From assembly GCF_014384965.1 (NCBI RefSeq), contig NZ_JACRSW010000027.1, positions 186,001 through 250,000 of the forward strand: a stretch of 64,000 nucleotides of DNA, given 5' to 3'. Below are positions 35,303-44,156 of this stretch, piece by piece. The notes beneath the pieces were generated by a model. It made no database searches, was not told the DNA's origin, and saw only the letters and a list, made by a program, of their open reading frames with translations. The position numbers were made by a program, and so were the translations under genes. The stretch is from Jutongia hominis. GTDB taxonomy: Bacteria; Bacillota; Clostridia; Lachnospirales; Lachnospiraceae. How positions within the stretch are numbered: the first letter of the stretch is position 1; every line of letters starts with the position of its first letter.

Positions 35303-35540
35303 TTTTGAAATTGATGAGAGAGTAGATATTACCGATGTTGTCTGCCCGATGACATTTGTAAAAGCAAAAGTAGCAATGGAAGAGATTGAAGTAGGACAGA
35401 TCTTAGCTGTTACCATGAACGACGGAGAACCGGTTCAGAATGTCCCAAGAAGCTTTAAAGAAGAAGGACAGCAGATCTTAAAGCTGATCGACAATGAAAA
35501 CGGTACATATGATCTGATCGTAAAGAAAGTAGAAGAGTAA
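35295..35540 (+). CDS. TusA-family sulfur carrier
   Basis: 81 residues. The TusA motif CPMTFVKAK holds the persulfide cysteine C17, followed by the typical VAMEEIEVGQIL helix/strand pattern. TusA proteins relay sulfane sulfur between enzymes. Encoded inside a sulfite-reduction/sulfur-carrier operon and overlapping the sulfite reductase gene by 8 bp, it may accept the sulfide product or deliver sulfur to the ThiS-like carrier; this is inference. Confidence 0.9.
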   Translation: MADFEIDERVDITDVVCPMTFVKAKVAMEEIEVGQILAVTMNDGEPVQNVPRSFKEEGQQILKLIDNENGTYDLIVKKVEE

Positions 35541-35627
35541 GAACAAAACGTTCTTATCGAAGATGGATTTTGTCAGATTCGCTGCAGGGTGCGGTGATGA
35601 ATAAAAGACAGACAAGGAGGAAATTGT

Positions 35628-35945
35628 ATGGCAAAGAGAGTCAATACAGAAGAATTTGAAAGCGAAGTATTGCAATCGGAACTTCCGGTTGTAGTCGAAT
35701 TTTATTCCGACAGTTGTATTCCTTGTAAGCAGTTATCACCAATCCTTGGCGGGATTGAAGATGACTATGAGGATCAGCTTAAAGTCGTAAAGGTTAATGT
35801 AAATTTTGATGCCGATCTGGCGCAAAAGTATGAAGTAGCTGCTTCTCCGACTCTTCTTTTCTTCCGGAGCGGAAAAGAAGTGGACAGGATCAGAGGTCTT
35901 GTAAAAAGACCGGCATTAGAAGAAGTTGTAAAAAAATATATTTAA
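35628..35945 (+). CDS. Thioredoxin-like protein with CIPC active site
   Basis: 105 residues, thioredoxin fold. The active site is CIPC (C30, C33) in place of the usual CGPC, and the cis-proline loop is ASPTLLFF. Non-CGPC thioredoxins often have a dedicated partner; here the operon suggests reduction of a disulfide or persulfide in sulfite reduction or sulfur transfer. A thioredoxin reductase gene lies 8 kb downstream. RBS aaggaggaaattgt. Confidence 0.92.
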   Translation: MAKRVNTEEFESEVLQSELPVVVEFYSDSCIPCKQLSPILGGIEDDYEDQLKVVKVNVNFDADLAQKYEVAASPTLLFFRSGKEVDRIRGLVKRPALEEVVKKYI

Positions 35946-35962
35946 TCAGGAGGACAAGGATC

Positions 35963-36172
35963 ATGAAAGTAACAGTAGCAGGTGAGAAAAAAGAAATCGA
36001 ACAGGGAACTACAATCGCAAAACTTATTGTGGATGAAAAAGTAGAAAACCCGGAATATGTCACAGTTACCGTAAATGATGAGTTTGTGGAAAGTGATGAT
36101 TTTGAAACAACACAGTTAAATGAAAATGATACAGTAGAATTTCTGTATTTCATGGGAGGAGGCGCTTTTTAA
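35963..36172 (+). CDS. ThiS/HcyS-like sulfur carrier protein
   Basis: 69 residues with the beta-grasp (ubiquitin-like) pattern and C-terminus MGGGAF. Sulfur carriers work through an exposed Gly-Gly carboxylate that is adenylated and turned into a thiocarboxylate. Here the two residues Ala-Phe follow the glycines, so a protease should trim the end first; a JAMM protease is encoded two genes later. Thiazole synthesis genes are absent nearby, while metY, an E1-like activator and sulfite reductase are, so a role in homocysteine or cysteine synthesis is more likely than thiamine. The stop and the next start share a TAATG. Confidence 0.88.
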   Translation: MKVTVAGEKKEIEQGTTIAKLIVDEKVENPEYVTVTVNDEFVESDDFETTQLNENDTVEFLYFMGGGAF

Positions 36173-36978
36173 TGGCATTTACGAATGAACAGATGGAGCG
36201 TTATTCCCGTCACATCATCTTACAGGAAGTTGGTGTTAAGGGACAAAAGAAGCTCTTAAGCGGCAAAGTGCTTATTATCGGAGCAGGTGGCCTTGGTGCT
36301 CCTGCTGCGATGTATCTTGCAGCAGCAGGTGTCGGAACGATCGGTATCGTTGATGCAGATGAAGTCGATCTGTCAAACTTACAAAGACAGATCATTCATG
36401 GAACAGCTGATGTAGGAAAAGCAAAAGTAAAATCAGCAAAAGAGACAATGAATGCAATGAATCCGGATGTAACAGTCAATACATACCGTGAATTTGTAAC
36501 TTCAGAAAATGTAATGGATCTGATCAAAGATTATGATTTCATTATTGACGGAACCGATAACTTCCCGGCTAAGTTTTTGATCAATGATGCCTGTGTTATG
36601 GCAAAGAAACCATTCTCACATGCAGGTATTATCCGTTTCAAAGGCCAGCTTATGACCTATGTACCGGGAGAAGGACCATGCTACCGTTGTGTATTTAAGA
36701 ATCCACCTCCGAAGGATGCTGTTCCAACCTGTAAGCAGGCTGGTGTCATCGGTGCTATGGGCGGCGTGATCGGAAGTCTTCAGGCAATGGAAGCGATCAA
36801 GTATCTGATCGGTGTCGGTGATCTTTTGACAGGAAAGCTTTTGACATACGATGCATTAAAGATGGAATTTCATACCGTTGTACTTCCAAAAGCTAATGGC
36901 AAATGTGCTGTTTGTGGTGATCATCCTACCATTACAGAGCTGATCGACTATGAGCAGGCAGAATGTGATGGCAAATAG
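36172..36978 (+). CDS. ThiF/MoeB-family sulfur carrier adenylyltransferase (HcyF-like)
   Basis: 268 residues, E1-like. Nucleotide loop GAGGLG at 37-42, DADEVDLSNLQRQ, the catalytic Asp region DGTDNFPAKFLIND, zinc-binding pairs CYRC and CAVC, and a cysteine in VPTCKQAGV that may hold sulfur. It should adenylate the Gly-Gly end of the preceding carrier and help convert it to a thiocarboxylate. It lacks the C-terminal rhodanese domain of MoeB-type relatives, consistent with direct use of sulfide. Coupled to the carrier gene by TAATG. Confidence 0.93.
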   Translation: MAFTNEQMERYSRHIILQEVGVKGQKKLLSGKVLIIGAGGLGAPAAMYLAAAGVGTIGIVDADEVDLSNLQRQIIHGTADVGKAKVKSAKETMNAMNPDVTVNTYREFVTSENVMDLIKDYDFIIDGTDNFPAKFLINDACVMAKKPFSHAGIIRFKGQLMTYVPGEGPCYRCVFKNPPPKDAVPTCKQAGVIGAMGGVIGSLQAMEAIKYLIGVGDLLTGKLLTYDALKMEFHTVVLPKANGKCAVCGDHPTITELIDYEQAECDGK

Positions 36979-37043
36979 ACAGGATCACAGACAGGATCGG
37001 CCTGTCAGCGTGTTTGACAGAATGATTTGGAAATGAGGTTATC

Positions 37044-37457
37044 ATGTTATATTTAAAGAAAGAAGATTATGAAAAGATCTTGGCACATTGCAAAGAGGGA
37101 CTTCCTAATGAGGCATGTGGTTTGATCGGAGGTACGATAGAAGGCGACAAAAGAAGTATTCAGAAAGTATATCTTTTAACGAACATTGACCAGAGCAACG
37201 AACATTTTTCGATGGATCCGAAAGAACAGCTTGCAGCGGTAAAAGATATGCGTGCGAATGGTTTAAAACTTCTTGGCAACTTTCATTCTCATCCGGAATC
37301 ACCATCAAGACCATCTGAAGAAGATAAAAGACTGGCATATGATTCAAAAGTCAATTATCTGATCTTATCTTTGATGGATCTTGAAAATCCGGTTTTCAAT
37401 GCATTCCGGATCGATGAAGAGAAGAATGTAACGAAAGAAGAACTGGTGATAGAATAA
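37044..37457 (+). CDS. JAMM/MPN metalloprotease (Mec+/HcyD-like)
   Basis: 137 residues with a complete JAMM site: E23 in NEACGLIGG and HSH-x7-S-x2-D (H81, H83, S91, D94) in FHSHPESPSRPSEED. In Mycobacterium (Mec+) and Wolinella (HcyD), such proteases cleave the amino acid product from the sulfur carrier and expose its Gly-Gly end. Both uses fit here, since the carrier ends in GGGAF. It is the last gene before a strong terminator. Confidence 0.92.
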   Translation: MLYLKKEDYEKILAHCKEGLPNEACGLIGGTIEGDKRSIQKVYLLTNIDQSNEHFSMDPKEQLAAVKDMRANGLKLLGNFHSHPESPSRPSEEDKRLAYDSKVNYLILSLMDLENPVFNAFRIDEEKNVTKEELVIE

Positions 37458-37466
37458 TTACAGGAG

Positions 37467-37495
37467 GGGCAAAGCATTGGCTTTGCCCTTTTTTT
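37467..37495 (+). terminator. Rho-independent terminator of the sulfur-carrier operon
   Basis: Arms gggcaaagc (37467-37475) and gctttgccc (37480-37488), loop attg, then seven T. Confidence 0.9.
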
Positions 37496-37594
37496 CGATT
37501 TTTGATAAAATAAAATATTGTGTAAGAATCTATGACAGTGAAGAACGTTCAAAGGATTGAAATAACAGCAAAGAGGAAACAACGGAGGCAGGTT

Positions 37595-38767
37595 ATGTAT
37601 TGCATCAGCATAAATTACAAACAGCTAAAGACAGAAAGCAGAGAAGCTTTTTCTATGCAGGAAAAAGAGCAGGAAGCTTTTTTTAGCCGGATACAAAAAG
37701 AAGTATCTATTGATGGCGTGATCCTGTTGATGACCTGTAACCGTTGTGAGATCTATGCAGCCGGTTCAAAAGATACAATGTCTGTGATCGAAAGAATATG
37801 GTTAGCACAAAAACCCGGAAAAGAGGAATTGTTTTATGAACATATCATGCGGTATGAAAAGGAAAATGCGATCCGCCATTTGTACCGTGTGATCTGTGGT
37901 CTGGATTCGGCTGTACTTGGCGAAGTAGAGATCATTCATCAGATCAAGGCTGCGTATCTTTTCTCAAAAGCGCATGATATGTTAGATCCCACGCTTCATA
38001 TTATTTTTCAGGGGGCTTTACATCTTGCAAAAGAGATCGCCAGCCAATATCAGTTGACAAAACTTCCGGTATCGGTTGGTACGTTGACAACCGGGGCGGT
38101 TCTTTCGTTTTGTCAGGAGAAAAAAGAGCCACATATTCTGTTAGTCGGAGCAAGAGGAGAGATGGGAAACATTATCATGAAAGACATTGTCGATGCCTGC
38201 CAGACCGTACAGATCGTTGCAACAACCAGAAAACATCACAGGCAGGGTCTTGCTTTTGCTGATACTAAGCAGATAAGATGGGTGCATTATGAAGAGCGGT
38301 ATGACTATGTCGATTGGGCAGATGTGGTCATCAGTGCGACAAACAGTCCTCATTATACGTTCGTGGCATCAAAAGTACAAAAGTATCTTAAAGAGAGTAA
38401 GATGCGTCTTTTCTTGGATCTTGCAGTGCCAAGGGATATCGAAGAAGAGATCGGCACACTTTCTGATTGTGTCATAGAAAACATGGATTATATCGAATCG
38501 CTTGCAAAGCATAACAATCAAAAGAAACTGTCCGAAGCTAAAAAAGTGGAATTGTATATACAGGAAAAAACAGATGAGATGGAAAAAACGCTGTTAATGC
38601 GGGATTTCTATGCGAAAAAGAAAGAGCAGACAGCATGGTTACAGGACAAAAGTGCATCATGGCTTTTATATCGGTTAAAAGACCATGTAGACCATAACTG
38701 TTTTGCACAGATCTTAGATGTGATCGGTACGGCACAGGAACAGTCTACGGAACGAAAGGAGCTTTAG
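37595..38767 (+). CDS. hemA: Glutamyl-tRNA reductase
   Basis: 390 residues from ATG 37595 (cggaggcaggtt upstream). The catalytic cysteine C48 lies in LMTCNRCEIY; GLDSAVLGEVEIIHQIK and the NADPH loop LLVGARGEMG follow. It makes glutamate-1-semialdehyde from glutamyl-tRNA, the first step of tetrapyrrole synthesis. First gene of a five-gene run ending in precorrin-2, right after the sulfite reductase operon, suggesting siroheme supply as the main purpose. Confidence 0.94.
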   Translation: MYCISINYKQLKTESREAFSMQEKEQEAFFSRIQKEVSIDGVILLMTCNRCEIYAAGSKDTMSVIERIWLAQKPGKEELFYEHIMRYEKENAIRHLYRVICGLDSAVLGEVEIIHQIKAAYLFSKAHDMLDPTLHIIFQGALHLAKEIASQYQLTKLPVSVGTLTTGAVLSFCQEKKEPHILLVGARGEMGNIIMKDIVDACQTVQIVATTRKHHRQGLAFADTKQIRWVHYEERYDYVDWADVVISATNSPHYTFVASKVQKYLKESKMRLFLDLAVPRDIEEEIGTLSDCVIENMDYIESLAKHNNQKKLSEAKKVELYIQEKTDEMEKTLLMRDFYAKKKEQTAWLQDKSASWLLYRLKDHVDHNCFAQILDVIGTAQEQSTERKEL

Positions 38768-38769
38768 AT

Positions 38770-40206
38770 ATGGCATTTTTCCCTTTTATGATACAAATGG
38801 ACGATAAGAATTGTCTGATCGCAGGAGGAGGCAGAGTTGCACTGCGCAAAGTAAAGATGATGCTTTCTTTCGGTGCGGTTGTTACGGTTATCTCTCCGAC
38901 GTTTTGTGAGGAATTTTTAGCATTAGAAGGAAAAGAAAGCAAATTAAAGATTATTAAAAGAACGATACAAATAAGCGACCTTATCGATAGGGATGTTGTG
39001 ATCATGGCAACAAATGATCCGAATGTGAATACTGAATTTGCAACCGTCTGTAAAGAACAAAAGATCTTAGTCAATGTTGTAGATGTCAAAGAGGATTGCA
39101 ACTTTTATTTTCCAGCAGTGATCCGGCAGGAGGATGTTGTGATCTCAGTTTCTACCGGTGGCAACAGCCCGCTGTTAGCTTCTCATATTAAGAAAGAGAT
39201 CAATGATGCGATTCGAAAAGATTACGGACAGATAGCAAAAGAAATGGGAAAAGAACGTCAAAAAGTTTTGATGCAAAAGGAAGAAGAACGCAGGGAGATT
39301 TTTGAAAAAATGATGGATCGGAAATTAGGATCAAAAGTGATCAGAATCGGAACAAGAGGAAGTGCATTAGCAAGAAAACAGACCGATATGGTGATCGAGA
39401 GTCTCAAGAGTACATTTCCCGATTACCAATGGGAAGTGGTGGTCTTAACAACAAAAGGAGATAAAAGAAGAGATGTTCCGATCACATCGTTTGGTGGAAA
39501 AGCTGTTTTTGTTGAAGAGATTGAGCAGGCGCTTGCAGATGGCACGATCGACATGGCAGTACATAGTGCAAAAGATATGCCAAATCCATGCAAAGAGGGA
39601 CTTACGATAGCCGGCACGTTACCAAGAGCCTGTATACAGGATGTACTTGTTACGAAAAAAGGCAGATCGTTTGCTACAGAAGAAACTTTTGTAGCAGGAA
39701 CGGGGAGCTTGCGAAGAAAATGGCAATTAGAGAAACTTTTTCCAAATGTTGTCTGTAAAGATCTGCGTGGAAATGTAGGAACAAGAATTGAAAAATTAAG
39801 ACAGGGACAATATGATGCCGTCATTCTGGCAGCAGCAGGTCTTGAAAGACAAGGACTGTTACAGGAACCGGATCTGGAATATCGTTATTTTACAATCGAC
39901 GAAATGCTGCCGGCAGCAGGACAGGCAATCATTGCAATAGAGACGAAAGAGCAGACAAAGGCATACACGATGGCACAGGCAGTCAGTGACAAAAAAGCAT
40001 TTACACAGCTTATGATCGAAAGAGCTGTTTTAGAAAAACTTGGAGCAGGCTGTCATGAACCGATCGGAGTGCTTGCCGATATGGGAAGTGAAGATACGTT
40101 AGATCTCCGGCTCATGACAGTAATAAATGAACAGTTGATCTATCGGCAGATGGAAGGAAAGAAAACAGAATGGGAAGATATGATCAATAAGATTTGTAAA
40201 GCATAA
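38770..40206 (+). CDS. Fusion: precorrin-2 dehydrogenase (SirC) + hydroxymethylbilane synthase (HemC)
   Basis: 478 residues. Residues 1-180: NAD-binding CysG/Met8-type domain (FPFMIQMDDKNCLIAGGGRV, ATNDPNVN, VVDVKEDCNFYFPA, STGGNSPLLA). Residues about 187-478: porphobilinogen deaminase (IRIGTRGSALARKQ, VHSAKDMP, GSLRRKWQL, dipyrromethane cysteine C428 in GAGCHEPIG). One polypeptide therefore acts at two non-adjacent steps: tetrapyrrole assembly and oxidation of precorrin-2 to sirohydrochlorin. A separate ferrochelatase is not seen here; the Met8-like domain might supply it. It begins 2 bp after hemA. Confidence 0.93.
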   Translation: MAFFPFMIQMDDKNCLIAGGGRVALRKVKMMLSFGAVVTVISPTFCEEFLALEGKESKLKIIKRTIQISDLIDRDVVIMATNDPNVNTEFATVCKEQKILVNVVDVKEDCNFYFPAVIRQEDVVISVSTGGNSPLLASHIKKEINDAIRKDYGQIAKEMGKERQKVLMQKEEERREIFEKMMDRKLGSKVIRIGTRGSALARKQTDMVIESLKSTFPDYQWEVVVLTTKGDKRRDVPITSFGGKAVFVEEIEQALADGTIDMAVHSAKDMPNPCKEGLTIAGTLPRACIQDVLVTKKGRSFATEETFVAGTGSLRRKWQLEKLFPNVVCKDLRGNVGTRIEKLRQGQYDAVILAAAGLERQGLLQEPDLEYRYFTIDEMLPAAGQAIIAIETKEQTKAYTMAQAVSDKKAFTQLMIERAVLEKLGAGCHEPIGVLADMGSEDTLDLRLMTVINEQLIYRQMEGKKTEWEDMINKICKA

Positions 40207-40226
40207 GAGACAGAAAGGCAGAAGAG

Positions 40227-41735
40227 ATGGTTTATTTGGTTGGCGCAGGTCCCGGTGATCCCGGACTTTTGACCTGTAAAGGAAAGACTCTTTTAGAAGA
40301 ATGTGATGCCGTGATCTATGACAGACTGGGAACAGGCGAACTTTTAGAAGAAGTAAAAGAAGATTGCAAAAAGATCTATGTAGGAAAGAGAGCCGGATAT
40401 CATTATAAGAAACAGGACGAGATCAACCGGATTCTTATAGAAACGGCACGAAAGTATAAAAACGTAGTACGGCTCAAAGGAGGCGATCCTTTTGTCTTTG
40501 GCAGAGGCGGAGAAGAAGTGTTAGCTTTGCAGGAAGCAAAGATTCCTTTTATGATCGTTCCGGGCATTACGTCGGCTGTTTCGGTACCGGAGCTTGTCGG
40601 AATCCCGGTCACACACAGGAAAGACAGCAGAAGTTTTCATGTCTTTACCGGTCATGCATGCAGTAAAGAAGCGGATTCGTTAGAGCATATTCATCGAGAA
40701 GACGGAACAAGTGTGTTCTTAATGGGATTATCGCATTTAGAAGAGATTACACAGAAACTTCTTTTAGAAGGAATGCCAAAGGATACACCGGCTGCGGTGA
40801 TCGCAAATGGTACCATGCCATCACAAAAAGTAGTACGGGCTACTTTAGAAACGATTGTAAAAGAGGTACATCTTGCAAAACTTTCTTCTCCTGCGATCAT
40901 TGTTATCGGAGAAAATGCAAAGTATGCATTTGTATCGGATCAGATCGGAGTATTAGCAGGAAAGAAGATCGGCATAGTCGGTACAAGCATAATGCGAAAA
41001 AAAACAAAGCATTGTCTTGAAGAAAAAGGTGCAAATGTCTATTCCCTGTTACATATGCAGCTTGCTGCTACAGAACAGATGCAGGAATTAAAAAAAGAAA
41101 TGCAACGAATTGAAACATACCAATGGATCGCTTTTACAAGCCAGAATGCGATCAGACTTTTTTTTGAGCAGATGAAGCAGTTAAAGATCGATCATAGAAG
41201 ATTAGCAAATGTTCGATTTGCGGTTGTTGGAAGCGGTACAAAAGAAGCGTTGGAAAGAATGGGATTTCTTGCAGACTATATGCCGGAGAAGTATACGACA
41301 AAAGCTCTGGCAGAGGGCCTTTCGCAGCAAATGCAGCCGACGCAGAAACTGCTGCTTGCACGTGCCGTAAAAGGCAGCAGTCAGATGCTTACTATCTTAG
41401 AAGAAAACAACATTGACGTAACAAATCTTGCGATTTATGATGTAATAGGAAAAAAGACCGAAAACTGGAAGTATTTAGAGGATATGGACGTAATCACATT
41501 CTTTAGTGCATCCGGTGCGGAAGCCTTTGTAAATGCACTTGGAAAAGAGCATATAGCAGATTGGGAAAACAAACGAAAGAAACAGAAAGTCAGGATAGCC
41601 GCAATCGGTCATGTGACAGCCAAAAAGCTTTTGGAATATGGAATACAGACAGAATGTATGCCAATGCTATGTGACCTTTCTCATATGGCAGAGGCGTTAG
41701 AAGAATGTTATCGGATAGAAAATCAAGATGAATAA
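40227..41735 (+). CDS. Fusion: uroporphyrinogen-III C-methyltransferase (CobA) + uroporphyrinogen-III synthase (HemD)
   Basis: 502 residues. Residues 1-240: SUMT domain (LVGAGPGDPGLLTCKG, RLKGGDPFVFGRGGEE, VPGITSAVSVP), which adds two methyl groups to uroporphyrinogen III. Residues about 248-502: HemD (FTSQNAIRLFFEQM, FFSASGAEAFVNAL, AIGHVTAKKLLEYG), which closes the ring. The fusion is common in clostridia and channels the substrate to precorrin-2, for siroheme or cobalamin. Confidence 0.95.
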   Translation: MVYLVGAGPGDPGLLTCKGKTLLEECDAVIYDRLGTGELLEEVKEDCKKIYVGKRAGYHYKKQDEINRILIETARKYKNVVRLKGGDPFVFGRGGEEVLALQEAKIPFMIVPGITSAVSVPELVGIPVTHRKDSRSFHVFTGHACSKEADSLEHIHREDGTSVFLMGLSHLEEITQKLLLEGMPKDTPAAVIANGTMPSQKVVRATLETIVKEVHLAKLSSPAIIVIGENAKYAFVSDQIGVLAGKKIGIVGTSIMRKKTKHCLEEKGANVYSLLHMQLAATEQMQELKKEMQRIETYQWIAFTSQNAIRLFFEQMKQLKIDHRRLANVRFAVVGSGTKEALERMGFLADYMPEKYTTKALAEGLSQQMQPTQKLLLARAVKGSSQMLTILEENNIDVTNLAIYDVIGKKTENWKYLEDMDVITFFSASGAEAFVNALGKEHIADWENKRKKQKVRIAAIGHVTAKKLLEYGIQTECMPMLCDLSHMAEALEECYRIENQDE

Positions 41736-41780
41736 CAGAATAAAAGTTTATATACAGATTAGTGTGATAGGAGGAATTCG

Positions 41781-42746
41781 ATGAAACGATTAAGAAGATT
41801 AAGAAGTCAGGATGCGATCAGAGATCTTATCCGTGAGACAGTGGTGACGAAAAATGACTTAGTCTATCCTGTATTTGTAAAGGAAGGAACGAATCAGAAG
41901 ATTCCGGTGGATTCGATGCCGGGTATTTATCAATATACGATCGATCGTTTTGAGGAAGAGTTAGACAGAATTCAAAAAGCCGGTGTCAAAGCCATTCTGA
42001 TCTTTGGTATCCCGGAGCATAAAGATGCCTGTGGCAGTGAAGCCTATAATGAAGACGGTATTACGCAAAGAGCCGTTCGTTATATCAAGCAAAAGACACC
42101 TGATCTTATTGTGATCGCAGATGTCTGCCTTTGTGAATATACATCACATGGTCATTGTGGTCTGGTAGAAGATGGAAAGATCTTAAACGATGAAACATTG
42201 CCATTATTAGCCAAAATGGCGGTTTCTCTGGCAAAGGCCGGTGCTGACATGATCGCACCGTCCGATATGATGGATGGTCATACCGCAATACTGCGTAAGA
42301 GCCTTGATGAAAATGGTTATACAGATACGATCATTTTAGGATATAGTGCAAAATTTGCGTCAGGATATTATTCACCATTCCGTGATGCAGCGCATTCTGC
42401 TCCTTCGTTTGGTGACCGCAGAACCTATCAGATGGATTGTGCGAACGGAAGGGAAGCTCTTCGTGAATGCGTAGCTGATATCGAAGAGGGTGCTGATATG
42501 ATCATGGTCAAACCGGCACTTGCTTATCTTGACATTGTCCGTCAGGCAAGAGACCGTTTTTCGCTTCCTCTGGCAGTTTATAATGTCAGCGGTGAATATT
42601 CGATGGTAAAAGCAGCGGCACAGAATGGCTGGATCGATGAGAAAAGGATCGTTATGGAAAACATGACTGCGATGAAGCGTGCCGGTGCGGATATTATTAT
42701 TACTTATCATGCACTGGATGTCGCAAAATGGCTTGATGAAGAGTAA
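41781..42746 (+). CDS. hemB: Delta-aminolevulinic acid dehydratase (porphobilinogen synthase)
   Basis: 321 residues, normal length. Zinc-binding cysteine-rich segment DVCLCEYTSHGHCG near 116-129 and the two active-site lysines in YSAKFASGYYSPF and MVKPALAYLDIV. It joins two 5-aminolevulinate molecules into porphobilinogen. RBS taggaggaattcg. Confidence 0.97.
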   Translation: MKRLRRLRSQDAIRDLIRETVVTKNDLVYPVFVKEGTNQKIPVDSMPGIYQYTIDRFEEELDRIQKAGVKAILIFGIPEHKDACGSEAYNEDGITQRAVRYIKQKTPDLIVIADVCLCEYTSHGHCGLVEDGKILNDETLPLLAKMAVSLAKAGADMIAPSDMMDGHTAILRKSLDENGYTDTIILGYSAKFASGYYSPFRDAAHSAPSFGDRRTYQMDCANGREALRECVADIEEGADMIMVKPALAYLDIVRQARDRFSLPLAVYNVSGEYSMVKAAAQNGWIDEKRIVMENMTAMKRAGADIIITYHALDVAKWLDEE

Positions 42747-42861
42747 AAAAGTTTTGAATTGCAATTGACGGATCGTTTGTATCAGGTTGGATAAAGAATG
42801 GTAAAAACGATAAAATAAGTCTATAAAAATGGATAGAATAACAGGAAATGGAGTGAATACG

Positions 42862-44139
42862 ATGACACAGTCCGATGAATTATTTGAAAGATCAAAAAAA
42901 AGAATCCCAGGAGGAGTAAACTCTCCGGTCCGTGCTTATCAGGCAGTAGGAAGAAATCCGGTTTTTATTAAGAAAGCAAAAGGATCACATATTTTTGATG
43001 AAGATGGAAATGAATATATTGATTATGTCTGCTCCTGGGGACCGGGTATTTTAGGACATGCGGATGAGGAAGTGATCAACGAAGTACAAAAAGCCTGTCA
43101 GGATGGCTTGACTTTTGGTGCACCGACAAGAAAAGAATGTGCGATTGCAGAATTGATCGCCCAAATGATGCCATCAATGGAAATGACACGTATGGTAAGT
43201 TCCGGTACAGAAGCAGTCATGAGTGCGATCCGTGTGGCAAGAGGATTTACCGGAAAAGATTATATCATCAAATTCCGTGGCTGTTATCATGGTCATTCGG
43301 ATGGATTGCTTGTGAAAGCAGGTTCCGGTGTTTTGATGCAGGCAGTTCCCGATAGTGCCGGTGTTCCAAGCGGATATACACAATATACCCTGATCGCAGA
43401 ATATAACAATTGTGATTCGGTTGCAAAGCTTTTTGAAGAATACAAAGGAAAGATCGCAGCCATTGTCGTGGAACCGGTAGCGGCTAACATGGGTGTTGTG
43501 CAGCCAAAAGAAGGTTTTTTGGAATATTTACGAAAGATTACAAAAGAAAATGATGCATTATTGATCTTTGATGAAGTGATCACAGGCTTTCGATTAGCTC
43601 CAGGTGGCGCACAGCAATTCTTTGGTGTTACACCGGATCTGACAACGCTTGGAAAGATCATTGGCGGTGGAATGCCTGTCGGTGCATATGGCGGTAGAAA
43701 AGAGATCATGGAATGTGTTGCACCGCTTGGTAATGTCTATCAGGCAGGAACGCTTTCCGGGAATCCGATCGCTATGACGGCAGGACTTGTCACATTGAAA
43801 CGCTTATTTGAGCATCCTGAGATCTATACACAGATCGAACAGACTACAAAGACATTGGCAGATGCATATCGGAATGCTTTTAAGGATCAGGTATGTGTTA
43901 ATCAGATCGGTTCGTTAATGAGTGTCTTTTTTACCAAAGAAAAAGTTGTTGATTTTGCAAGCGGACAGACATCAGACCGGAAGAAATATGCCGATTATTT
44001 CTGTTTTTTCTTAGAACGTGGAATTCATCTTGCACCATCGCAATTTGAGGCAATGTTTGTATCAGTGGCACATCATAAAGAAGATGTAGAAAAGACGATA
44101 CAGGTGATCGATCAATATGCAGCGAGCCAAAAACGCTAA
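42862..44139 (+). CDS. hemL: Glutamate-1-semialdehyde 2,1-aminomutase
   Basis: 425 residues from ATG 42862 (MTQSDELFERSKKRIPGGVN); an earlier in-frame ATG at 42829 lacks an RBS. PLP aminotransferase class III with VSSGTEAVMSAIRVARG and the PLP lysine in TTLGKIIGGGMPVGAYGG. It makes 5-aminolevulinate. With hemA and hemB it completes the C5 pathway in one cluster. Confidence 0.96.
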   Translation: MTQSDELFERSKKRIPGGVNSPVRAYQAVGRNPVFIKKAKGSHIFDEDGNEYIDYVCSWGPGILGHADEEVINEVQKACQDGLTFGAPTRKECAIAELIAQMMPSMEMTRMVSSGTEAVMSAIRVARGFTGKDYIIKFRGCYHGHSDGLLVKAGSGVLMQAVPDSAGVPSGYTQYTLIAEYNNCDSVAKLFEEYKGKIAAIVVEPVAANMGVVQPKEGFLEYLRKITKENDALLIFDEVITGFRLAPGGAQQFFGVTPDLTTLGKIIGGGMPVGAYGGRKEIMECVAPLGNVYQAGTLSGNPIAMTAGLVTLKRLFEHPEIYTQIEQTTKTLADAYRNAFKDQVCVNQIGSLMSVFFTKEKVVDFASGQTSDRKKYADYFCFFLERGIHLAPSQFEAMFVSVAHHKEDVEKTIQVIDQYAASQKR

Positions 44140-44156
44140 AAAAAGTGAGGTTTATT

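Noticed and set aside
35963..36978. Thiamine biosynthesis pair thiS/thiF
   Set aside because: No thiG, thiH or thiC nearby; neighbours are sulfate-reduction and homocysteine genes plus a JAMM protease, so the carrier is better placed in amino acid sulfur supply.
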